From Chloroflexota bacterium (GTDB lineage: Bacteria > Chloroflexota > Dehalococcoidia > Dehalococcoidales > UBA2162), in contig JACQOM010000161.1 in assembly GCA_016202525.1 (NCBI GenBank), forward strand, positions 1 through 5,488: DNA of 5,488 bases, given 5' to 3'. A program made the position numbers and the translations under genes. Below are positions 1 through 4,854 of the stretch, piece after piece. Position 1 is the stretch's first letter. Each line of letters begins with the position of its first letter. Under the pieces are notes generated by a model. The model did no database searches, was not told where the DNA came from, and worked only from the letters and a program-made list of their open reading frames with translations.

Positions 1-337
1 GGCTAAAGATGAGGTCATATTGGAGGTTATTATTCTGGCGGAAACTCTCCAGGTTACTGATAAAGTCGGGCAGATAATTATAAACATCCAGCTTGTTTAT
101 TTCCTCGTCGCCGGCCCTGAGGTGAATAAGCCTAGCGTTCTGGCCGAGAGTAACAATCTGGGGGTCTTTGGGGTCATGAACGCGGGTATAGACATCTACC
201 GAATGGCCTTGTTTACCCAGTTCCCCGGCTAGCTCCCTGATGTAAACACTCATGCCGCCGGTGTCTTTGGCGCCAAGCGTCCCCACGGGACAGCTATGCG
301 CACTGAGCATGGCTATTCGCAGTTGGCCGGCTACCAT
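1..337 (-). CDS. Family 4 glycosyltransferase, N-terminal part (cut by window edge)
   Basis: Read on the minus strand from ATG at 337, an open frame of 112 codons runs off the left edge. Residues 7-16 (RIAMLSAHSC), a GAKDTGGM motif at 22-29, YIREL at 32-36 and the GH.VDVYTR stretch at 44-52 are the N-terminal Rossmann-fold signature of GT4 glycosyltransferases of the MshA/sucrose-synthase-like type. These cytoplasmic enzymes use nucleotide sugars. The acceptor cannot be told, because the C-terminal donor-binding domain is outside the window. The start is supported by AAAGGAA at 348-354, about 11 bases upstream. An internal ATG (codon 10) is less likely because it would cut into the first beta strand. 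It lies 46 bases downstream of the acyltransferase gene on the same strand and is probably co-transcribed with it, which suggests a polysaccharide or glycoconjugate pathway. The family call is firm; the specific product is unknown. Confidence 0.85.
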   Translation of the reverse strand, partial: MVAGQLRIAMLSAHSCPVGTLGAKDTGGMSVYIRELAGELGKQGHSVDVYTRVHDPKDPQIVTLGQNARLIHLRAGDEEINKLDVYNYLPDFISNLESFRQNNNLQYDLIFS

Positions 338-362
338 TGGAATCTTATTCCTTTCATATTAA

Positions 363-373
363 GATTACTAATC
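363..373. repeat. Short perfect inverted repeat between the two minus-strand genes
   Basis: GATTA-C-TAATC forms an 11-base perfect palindrome in the AT-rich 46-base gap between the acyltransferase stop and the glycosyltransferase start. It could be a small operator or a chance palindrome. It has no T run and is too short and AT-rich to be a terminator. Confidence 0.2.
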
Positions 374-383
374 GTATTCATTA

Positions 384-1364
384 TCATTTGATTGTTATCT
401 GACAGCGGGATATCGGGACTTCCTGCCCGCCCAGACGGGCTTTGTAAATTTCGTCCCCTTTGAGGAAGTCCCATTTTTTCCTACCGCTTTCGATGCTCTG
501 TTTAATGCCGAAAATCTTGCAGAGAAGTCCCACGCTTAAAGAGTCATACTGCGGGTCATAGGCGCTATTATAAAGGTATATTGCGCCATTGTAATCAAAA
601 CCCATAATCATCGCCGTCCGTATGCCGTCTAATTCCAGGATACCGAATCTAAGGAGTCCAATCTCGCTCATAGCTCTGGCTAGCGACCGGAAAAATGATT
701 CTCTGCGAGCGTTCATGAAGTCAGCTTTCTCCTGCCGTGCCAGCGCAAAAAGCTTTAAAAAGTCGTCCATAGAATTTTCAACCGGCCGGTTTCCATTGAC
801 GCACTGGTAATCTATCTTGCCGGATTCCTGCAGTCTCCGTATTTTACGTCTTACTTCATGGCGCTGCTTTGTATTAAGAACCGCCAGATACTCGTCCCAT
901 GTCGCCGGTAAATCAAGTTCCAGGGAAACGTCCTCTGGCTGGCAGATTACTTCGTAACCTCGTTGCTCGGCGATACCTGTCAGGTTAGTAATTACTGTGG
1001 AATCGGGTCTCAGTGGTCCCAGGTCTAACTGGTTGATGCCATTCTGTCTTAAATCATCCAGCAGGGTAGTAAAGAAATCACTCTCCATACCGGGGACAAT
1101 AATGAAGTCGAGGTAGTCACAAACATCTGCGCTGCCGATGAAAGCTGCCTTGCCATCTCTTGCCATCAGGGGAGCAATGCCAATAATTTTCTTTCCCTGT
1201 CTGACGGCACGCAGATATAGCTCGGCATCGGCGTTAAGCTCCTGCCACCAGACCTTCAGCCAGGCCGGCAAGACAAAGACCGCATTCCAGTTTAACTGAT
1301 GCCTCGGGTCAGCCCAGTAGGCATCCAGGTTGTCGAAACTCTCTTGAGTAACGGTACCTTCCAT
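384..1364 (-). CDS. BioF2/CelD-type GNAT acyltransferase (FemAB-like)
   Basis: This 326-residue protein has the layout of the BioF2-like/CelD acetyltransferase family (Acetyltransf_6; GNAT fold, related to FemAB). The N-terminal part has the typical aromatic segment (PAWLKVWWQEL, residues 33-43), followed by a strand-rich region with IGIAPLM (61-67). The second GNAT-like half has a basic KQRHEVRRKIRRL stretch (166-178), YNSAYDPQYDSLSVG (265-279) and the diagnostic C-terminal WDFLKGDEIYKARLG (298-312). Length is normal for the family. No signal peptide or membrane segment is seen, so it is likely cytoplasmic. Members are commonly found in exopolysaccharide or cell-surface glycan clusters, where acyl or aminoacyl transfer to a sugar or lipid is presumed; the substrate here is unknown. 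The adjacent glycosyltransferase fits that setting. The ATG at 1364 has only a weak, very close GAAAG before it, and a TATAAT at 1386-1391 predicts a short leader. Confidence 0.82.
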   Translation of the reverse strand: MEGTVTQESFDNLDAYWADPRHQLNWNAVFVLPAWLKVWWQELNADAELYLRAVRQGKKIIGIAPLMARDGKAAFIGSADVCDYLDFIIVPGMESDFFTTLLDDLRQNGINQLDLGPLRPDSTVITNLTGIAEQRGYEVICQPEDVSLELDLPATWDEYLAVLNTKQRHEVRRKIRRLQESGKIDYQCVNGNRPVENSMDDFLKLFALARQEKADFMNARRESFFRSLARAMSEIGLLRFGILELDGIRTAMIMGFDYNGAIYLYNSAYDPQYDSLSVGLLCKIFGIKQSIESGRKKWDFLKGDEIYKARLGGQEVPISRCQITIK

Positions 1365-1385
1365 CTTTCAAAGAGATTACACTAG

Positions 1386-1416
1386 ATTATAACCAGTAAT
1401 TGTCAACATTCGTCAA
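1386..1416 (-). promoter_or_regulatory. Candidate promoter of the minus-strand acyltransferase operon
   Basis: On the minus strand a perfect TATAAT (-10) lies at 1386-1391. TTGACG (-35) lies at 1411-1416, 19 bases upstream, which is slightly long. A second, better hexamer, TTGACA (1401-1406), is only 9 bases from this -10 but 19 bases from a weaker TGTAAT nearer the gene. Two overlapping promoters shifted by 10 bases are therefore possible. The predicted transcript start is about 15 bases before the ATG at 1364, so the leader is very short. Confidence 0.5.
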
Positions 1417-1428
1417 TACGTATATATA
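1400..1428 (+). promoter_or_regulatory. Weak candidate divergent promoter reading toward the DinB-like genes
   Basis: TTGTCA at 1400-1405 and TATATA at 1423-1428 are separated by 17 bases on the plus strand. If active, this would give a leader of about 165 bases before the ATG at 1603, and it overlaps the minus-strand promoter. The -10 is poor, and a promoter closer to the gene looks better. The rest of 1429-1540 is AT-rich and shows no gene or convincing structure. Confidence 0.25.
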
Positions 1429-1542
1429 CTCAGGGGGAAATAATTAAACAAATTAAAGTTTACCATTTAAGTGTACTTTAGGCAAATAAATCAATTTGAC
1501 TTAACTGCTCCTCTTAACAACGTGGTTACTCCGGCAGAGTTC

Positions 1543-1572
1543 TTTACTTCTCTATTGTCTGCCAGTTACAAT
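1543..1572 (+). promoter_or_regulatory. Promoter-like block upstream of the first DinB-like gene (copy 1 of a repeat)
   Basis: TTTACT (1543-1548), an 18-base spacer and TACAAT (1567-1572) match sigma-70 hexamers at 4/6 and 5/6. The -10 ends 30 bases before the ATG at 1603. The same block recurs before the second paralog: 1542-1551 is identical to 2173-2182, and 1561-1575 matches 2191-2205 at 13 of 15 bases. That conservation between paralogs is the main reason to believe it. It also argues that translation starts downstream, at 1603. Confidence 0.55.
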
Positions 1573-1592
1573 ATGTTGAAAAAAGAGCTTCT

Positions 1593-1597
1593 GGAGG
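1593..1597 (+). promoter_or_regulatory. Ribosome binding site fixing the start of the first DinB-like gene
   Basis: GGAGG lies five bases before the ATG at 1603. The same frame is open back to a GTG at 1471 and has another ATG at 1573. Neither has a Shine-Dalgarno site, and both would place the promoter-like block inside the coding region. Confidence 0.75.
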
Positions 1598-1602
1598 TTT
1601 TT

Positions 1603-2112
1603 ATGGAGGTAAAGGAAGCACTACTGCAGTCTCTGGAGCAGAGTTGGGGTTACCAGACCCTGGCTGTGGACGGGCTGACTCAGGAAGAAGCCGCCTGGAG
1701 TCCGTGTGCTGAATGCAATAGTATTGCTTTCATCCTCTGGCATGTTACCCGGGTGGAGGACTTCTTTGTCAACCGTGTGATTCAGCACCAGCCGGAGGTC
1801 TATGAGAGTGAGGGCTGGCAGCCGAAGCTGGGTACGCCGGTCAAAGGGACTGGCTATGAATATACGGTGGAACAGCTCCATGCCTGGCCAGTGCCGGAGC
1901 TGACAATCATACGGGGATATTCCAATGCCGTGCGGAAGAAGACACTCGATTTTATCCGGTCTGTCGATGCCAAGAAGCTGTCGGAAATACCCCGCCCCGA
2001 CCGCTCCAGCGATTCGACAGGCGTGATATTGACCCGCATTACCACCGAGATTGCTCTGCATGCCGGGCAGCTTGCCTACCTGCGCGGGGTACAGCGGGGA
2101 CTGGGTAAGTAG
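1603..2112 (+). CDS. DinB/YfiT-like four-helix protein, paralog 1
   Basis: This 169-residue protein belongs to the DinB/YfiT-like superfamily (DinB_2/DUF664-like). These are small cytoplasmic four-helix bundles that often bind a divalent metal; some act as thiol-dependent (mycothiol or bacillithiol) transferases or isomerases. Visible signatures are GLTQEEAAW (24-32), NSIAFILWHVTRVED (39-53) with candidate metal ligand H47, GW.PKLG (71-77), and the C-terminal E149-x3-H153 in TEIALHAGQLAYLRG. E replaces the first His of the usual HxxxH, as in DUF664-like members. The start is ATG 1603, chosen from the GGAGG site and the promoter position; a GTG at 1471 would add 44 residues with no family resemblance. 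The next gene is its paralog (40 of the first 80 residues identical by hand alignment). Despite the family name there is no link to DNA polymerase IV. The substrate is unknown. Confidence 0.85.
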   Translation: MEVKEALLQSLEQSWGYQTLAVDGLTQEEAAWSPCAECNSIAFILWHVTRVEDFFVNRVIQHQPEVYESEGWQPKLGTPVKGTGYEYTVEQLHAWPVPELTIIRGYSNAVRKKTLDFIRSVDAKKLSEIPRPDRSSDSTGVILTRITTEIALHAGQLAYLRGVQRGLGK

Positions 2113-2173
2113 ATATCTGGTAAGACCCCTCATTATGGATTATTGAAAGTTCGTTTGCTTTAGTTGAGGACAC

Positions 2174-2202
2174 TTTACTTCTTGCTATTTGCCAGCTACA
2201 AT
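2174..2202 (+). promoter_or_regulatory. Promoter-like block upstream of the second DinB-like gene (copy 2 of the repeat)
   Basis: TTTACT (2174-2179), a 17-base spacer and TACAAT (2197-2202) form a good sigma-70-type promoter ending 36 bases before the ATG at 2239. It repeats the block at 1543-1572 with one base less spacing. The second paralog can therefore be transcribed on its own, although read-through from the first gene is also likely because no terminator is visible between 2113 and 2173. Confidence 0.58.
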
Positions 2203-2226
2203 ACGCTTATTTAGAACGGGAATGCT

Positions 2227-2234
2227 AAGGAGGT
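2227..2234 (+). promoter_or_regulatory. Strong Shine-Dalgarno site of the second DinB-like gene
   Basis: AAGGAGGT is a near-full complement of the 16S rRNA 3' end, four bases before the ATG at 2239. It is the strongest ribosome binding site in the window and suggests high translation. Confidence 0.75.
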
Positions 2235-2238
2235 ATTT

Positions 2239-2760
2239 ATGGACGCAAGAGAAATAATGTTGTACTCCTATGACCACTGCGAGGGATTTTTGCGTAATGC
2301 GCTTGAGGGGCTGACTCAAAAGGAAGCTGAATGGCAGTACAACGAAGAGGTTAACAGCATCGCATGGATACTGTGGCATTTCACCCGCGGGGAAGACAAC
2401 CGTGTGAATGTCCTTATCCTGCATGAGAAGGAAGTATTTGAGACAGGGGGCTGGGAAAAGAAGCTGGGTATTCCCGTACCAATGTCCGATAGGGGCGCAG
2501 GCAATACTCTGGACCAGATTAAGGAGTGGCGCAAGCATGTGCCGAAGCTGGAATTGTTGAAAGCTTACCATGACGCAGTCTATAAAAAATCGGTGGAATA
2601 TATCAAGTCCGCCACCCCTGAGAAGCTATCTGAAATTACTGACCCGGGTGCAAAACAGCCTACTGCCGGGATTATAATGGCGCGCCGCCTTGGTGAGAAC
2701 GCTATGCACATCGGGCATATCTGTTTTCTGCGCGGGATACAGCGCGGATTCAATAAGTAG
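2239..2760 (+). CDS. DinB/YfiT-like four-helix protein, paralog 2
   Basis: This 173-residue protein has the same DinB/YfiT-like fold as the gene before it. GLTQKEAEW (24-32), NSIAWILWHFTRGED (39-53) with candidate ligand H47, and GWEKKLG (71-77) align without gaps to paralog 1. The C-terminal helix reads GENAMHIGHICFLRG, with E153, H157 and an extra H160. H13 in the first helix is also specific to this copy. The paralogs diverge most in the middle (residues 81-145, including a four-residue length difference), which probably shapes the substrate site. It is likely a small metal-binding cytoplasmic protein. Thiol-dependent transferase activity is known for some relatives but cannot be assigned here. 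The start is fixed by AAGGAGGT four bases upstream. It has its own promoter-like block and is followed by an intergenic region with inverted repeats. Confidence 0.85.
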   Translation: MDAREIMLYSYDHCEGFLRNALEGLTQKEAEWQYNEEVNSIAWILWHFTRGEDNRVNVLILHEKEVFETGGWEKKLGIPVPMSDRGAGNTLDQIKEWRKHVPKLELLKAYHDAVYKKSVEYIKSATPEKLSEITDPGAKQPTAGIIMARRLGENAMHIGHICFLRGIQRGFNK

Positions 2761-2763
2761 TGC

Positions 2764-2795
2764 TGGTCGGATAGCGCTATCTTCAATCCTGACCA
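2764..2795 (+). repeat. Nested inverted repeat just after the second DinB-like gene
   Basis: TGGTC (2764-2768) pairs with GACCA (2791-2795), enclosing the perfect 12-base palindrome GATAGCGCTATC (2770-2781). It begins four bases after the stop codon. No T run follows, so it is not a classical intrinsic terminator. It may stabilise the 3' end of the mRNA or be a protein-binding site. Confidence 0.35.
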
Positions 2796-2842
2796 CTGGA
2801 GCCGTGGTTCCTCTCTGTGGAGCACGGGTAGCTGTGGTGTGC

Positions 2843-2868
2843 CCCTGAATAAAAACAGGGTATTTTAT
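2843..2868 (+). terminator. Weak candidate terminator hairpin
   Basis: CCCTG (2843-2847) and CAGGG (2856-2860) form a five-pair GC-rich stem with an 8-base A-rich loop, followed by the T-rich TATTTTAT. It would separate the DinB-like genes from the heme operon. The stem is short and the tail is interrupted, so confidence is low. A related small hairpin, CCTG-ATAAA-CAGG, follows at 2869-2881. Confidence 0.3.
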
Positions 2869-2892
2869 CCTGATAAACAGGGTGTTGCGCCC

Positions 2893-2920
2893 TTTACACC
2901 TTGTAGTCTTCTGGTTTAAT
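2893..2920 (+). promoter_or_regulatory. Candidate promoter of the regulator-ahbC-ahbD operon
   Basis: TTTACA (2893-2898) and TTTAAT (2915-2920), each 5/6 to consensus, are separated by 16 bases. This would give a leader of roughly 105 bases before the TTG at 3032. A nearby alternative uses TTGCAG (2924-2929) with TATAGA (2945-2950), but its spacing is only 15. The AT-rich stretch 2930-2960 also holds a repeated TAGAAT. Confidence 0.35.
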
Positions 2921-3019
2921 CTATTGCAGATTTTCCTAGAATTTTATAGAATTAAGTAGCGTCGTTGCTCTTTGCCGGAAGTAAAGAGCGGTTTTTATTG
3001 TCCCGATGAATTAATTTCT

Positions 3020-3025
3020 GAGGAG
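3020..3025 (+). promoter_or_regulatory. Ribosome binding site supporting a TTG start for the regulator
   Basis: GAGGAG sits six bases before the in-frame TTG at 3032. The alternative TTG at 2972 opens the same frame 20 codons earlier but has no purine-rich site upstream. Confidence 0.6.
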
Positions 3026-3031
3026 TGGCTT

Positions 3032-3670
3032 TTGAATCAGGAAGCTTTAATCAGTATTAGTGAAGCCAGCCATATTCTGGGAGTCAGTGAGGCAGCCCTC
3101 CGCCAGTGGACGGATGAAGGTAAAATAAAGGCTTTCGTAACTCCTGGCGGCCATCGCCGTTATTCAAGGGTGGAGTTGAAGAAGTTTATGGGCTCGAATC
3201 AGAAGATGCTCGGCATCAAGGACCTGGTCGGCGAATTAGAGGATACAGTCGGGGCACATAGGGAGATTGCCCGAAGCTACCTCAGCACTACCTCCTGGTA
3301 TAACCAGCTTAGCCGGGAATCGCAGGAGTATCTGGGTGAACTGGGGCGCCGTCTGCTTAGTTTGATTATCAGATATATCACGGAATCTTCCCGGCGTGAA
3401 GAGATAATGGAGCAGGCCCGCGGTGTTGGCCAGAGTCATGGTGAGGCATTGGCCAAACTGGGATTGCCTCTCACCGATGCCGTAGGGGCATTTATTATGC
3501 ACCGTAATCCCATAATCGATGCTACGACCCATATGATGAAGAAAAGGGAGGGATTGAATGGACGTGTCGTGGAGGCAATACCGATGGTAGACCATGTTAT
3601 GGATGAGGCTTTAGTGGCACTGGTGGCGGCACATCAGCGTATGGCTAGGACGGAAGGAGATACTGCCTGA
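3032..3670 (+). CDS. Helix-turn-helix regulator with RsbRD-N-like helical sensor domain
   Basis: This protein is 212 residues from TTG 3032 (232 if TTG 2972 were used). Residues 7-52 form an excisionase/MerR-type winged helix: ISISEASHILGVS, LRQW, then the wing signature TPGGHRRYSR (37-46). Residues 60-205 are predicted all-helical without membrane segments. The GEALAKLGLPLTDAVGAF stretch (137-154) with a following HRNP resembles the RsbRD N-terminal sensory domain of stress and histidine-kinase regulators; this match is from pattern memory. Six histidines (H76, H136, H157, H167, H188, H201) are spread over the domain. It is likely a cytoplasmic DNA-binding regulator. Its stop TGA shares one base with the ATG of the next gene, so it is translationally coupled to ahbC and probably controls or senses heme synthesis; the ligand is unknown. 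It is not a resolvase or phage excisionase, because no mobile genes are nearby. Confidence 0.78.
   Translation: MNQEALISISEASHILGVSEAALRQWTDEGKIKAFVTPGGHRRYSRVELKKFMGSNQKMLGIKDLVGELEDTVGAHREIARSYLSTTSWYNQLSRESQEYLGELGRRLLSLIIRYITESSRREEIMEQARGVGQSHGEALAKLGLPLTDAVGAFIMHRNPIIDATTHMMKKREGLNGRVVEAIPMVDHVMDEALVALVAAHQRMARTEGDTA
3654..3660 (+). promoter_or_regulatory. Ribosome binding site of ahbC inside the regulator gene
   Basis: AAGGAGA lies within the last codons of the regulator, about 10 bases before the ATG at 3670. That ATG overlaps the regulator stop as TGATG, a typical arrangement for translational coupling. Confidence 0.7.
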
Positions 3671-4854
3671 TGATATCGGTATCTCGACTGCTCTGCGATA
3701 CGGTTAGTCCGGGGGATGGTCTCCGTTACGGAGAGTCTAAAGCGCATCCGGCAGGTGTTATCAAACCAGCCCAGGGTATCCCGCGGCCGGTGGTAGTCTG
3801 GAATTGCACCCGGCAATGTAATCTGAATTGTCTCCATTGCTATGCCAGCGCCAGCAACCGGAAAATCCCGGGAGAAATGGATACGGCGGCAGGGAAATCG
3901 CTGATTCGTGACCTGGCCGGTTTCAAAGTGCCGGTGATTTTATTCTCGGGAGGTGAGCCACTGCTCAGAGAAGATTTATTTGAACTGGCAGCGCTAGCCA
4001 AAGAACAGGGAATCAGGGTGGCTCTTTCCACCAACGGCACTCTAATTAACGAGTCGTTAGCTAAGAAAATCAGCGATATCGGCTTTGCTGAGGCCGGGAT
4101 AAGTCTGGATGGCATCGGGTCTAACAATGACCATTTTCGGGGTCGAAAAGGCGCTTACCAGTCCGCCCTGGAAGGCATCAGGAACTGCGTTGCCCTCGGG
4201 GTAAAGGTGTCTTTACGGTTGACTATCACCCGTTTCAACTATCAGGAAATCCCGGCTATTTTCCGGCTGGTCGAAGAAGAGGGCGTCAACCGTGTTTGTT
4301 TCTACCATCTGGCTTACTCGGGGCGGGGTGATAGTCTGCGGGCCGAGGACCTTGACCACGCTCAGACCAGAGCGGTGGTGGATGAGATTTGTGAGCGTAC
4401 TCTGGACATGCACCGGCGCGGCCTGCATAAAGAAATCCTTACTGTCAGTAACCACACTGATGGCGTCTATCTTTATCTCAAGCTGCGGGAGAGTGACCCG
4501 GAGCGTGCTGCTACCGTTCTGGACTTGCTCAAGATTAACGGCGGCAACAACTCAGGTATCAAAATAGGCGCCGTCGATAACATGGGTGAAGTTCACCCCG
4601 ACCAGTTCTGGTGGCATTACTCATTGGGTAACGTCCGCCAGAGAAAATTTGCTGACATCTGGACCGATGCCACAGAGCCGTTGCTGCACGAATTGAAAGA
4701 CCGCAGGGGTTTGCTCAAGGGGCGCTGTGCCCGCTGCCAGTATCTCGACCTCTGCAACGGTAACCTGCGGGTGCGCGCTGAGGCTGTATTTGGTGATGTC
4801 TGGGCCGAAGACCCGGCCTGTTATCTTACCGATGAGGAGATTGGCATAAAGTGA
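3670..4854 (+). CDS. ahbC: Radical SAM 12,18-didecarboxysiroheme deacetylase (AhbC/NirJ1-like)
   Basis: This 394-residue radical SAM protein matches the AhbC/NirJ1 family. In the siroheme-dependent heme pathway, AhbC removes two acetate side chains from 12,18-didecarboxysiroheme to give Fe-coproporphyrin III. The N-terminus (MISVSRLLCDTVSPGD..RYG) is characteristic of the family. The 4Fe-4S motif CNLNCLHC supplies C50, C54 and C57. SGGEP (93-97) binds S-adenosylmethionine, and STNGT (120-124) and SLDG (145-148) follow on the barrel strands. The C-terminus has VHPDQFWWHYSLGNV (308-322) and a cysteine-rich auxiliary cluster region (C353, C356, C362, C384), ending DPACYLTDEEIG. It is full length and cytoplasmic, and needs anaerobic or low-oxygen conditions. 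It overlaps the regulator by one base and the downstream ahbD-like gene by four. A NirJ-type role in heme d1 synthesis is the main alternative. The adjacent AhbD-like gene and the absence of nir genes in view favour heme b. Confidence 0.85.
   Translation: MISVSRLLCDTVSPGDGLRYGESKAHPAGVIKPAQGIPRPVVVWNCTRQCNLNCLHCYASASNRKIPGEMDTAAGKSLIRDLAGFKVPVILFSGGEPLLREDLFELAALAKEQGIRVALSTNGTLINESLAKKISDIGFAEAGISLDGIGSNNDHFRGRKGAYQSALEGIRNCVALGVKVSLRLTITRFNYQEIPAIFRLVEEEGVNRVCFYHLAYSGRGDSLRAEDLDHAQTRAVVDEICERTLDMHRRGLHKEILTVSNHTDGVYLYLKLRESDPERAATVLDLLKINGGNNSGIKIGAVDNMGEVHPDQFWWHYSLGNVRQRKFADIWTDATEPLLHELKDRRGLLKGRCARCQYLDLCNGNLRVRAEAVFGDVWAEDPACYLTDEEIGIK
4834..4839 (+). promoter_or_regulatory. Ribosome binding site of the ahbD-like gene
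   Basis: GAGGAG near the end of ahbC lies 11 bases before the GTG at 4851 and 17 before the ATG at 4857. The spacing favours the GTG, which overlaps the ahbC stop as GTGA. Confidence 0.5.

Noticed and set aside
20..232. Plus-strand open frame of 70 codons at the left edge
   Set aside because: It is antisense to the GT4 glycosyltransferase, whose minus-strand translation carries clear family motifs.
1471..1602. N-terminal extension of the first DinB-like protein from GTG 1471 or ATG 1573
   Set aside because: There is no ribosome binding site before either codon, the extension has no family similarity, and it would contain the promoter-like block repeated before the second paralog. GGAGG before ATG 1603 decides the start.
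1621..2133. Open frame of 170 codons on the minus strand opposite the first DinB-like gene
   Set aside because: It lies almost entirely antisense to a clear family member. Its translation shows no recognisable domain and it has no ribosome binding site, so it is a shadow frame.
2791..2807. Possible cobalamin riboswitch suggested by a CCACTG-like motif
   Set aside because: Only a short resemblance to the GCCACTG box is present. The B12 box and the rest of the conserved core are missing.
3032..3670. Phage excisionase or transposon-associated recombination factor
   Set aside because: The helix-turn-helix type is shared with excisionases, but no integrase, transposase, att site or terminal repeats are in the window, and the gene is coupled to heme enzymes and has a long sensor-like domain.
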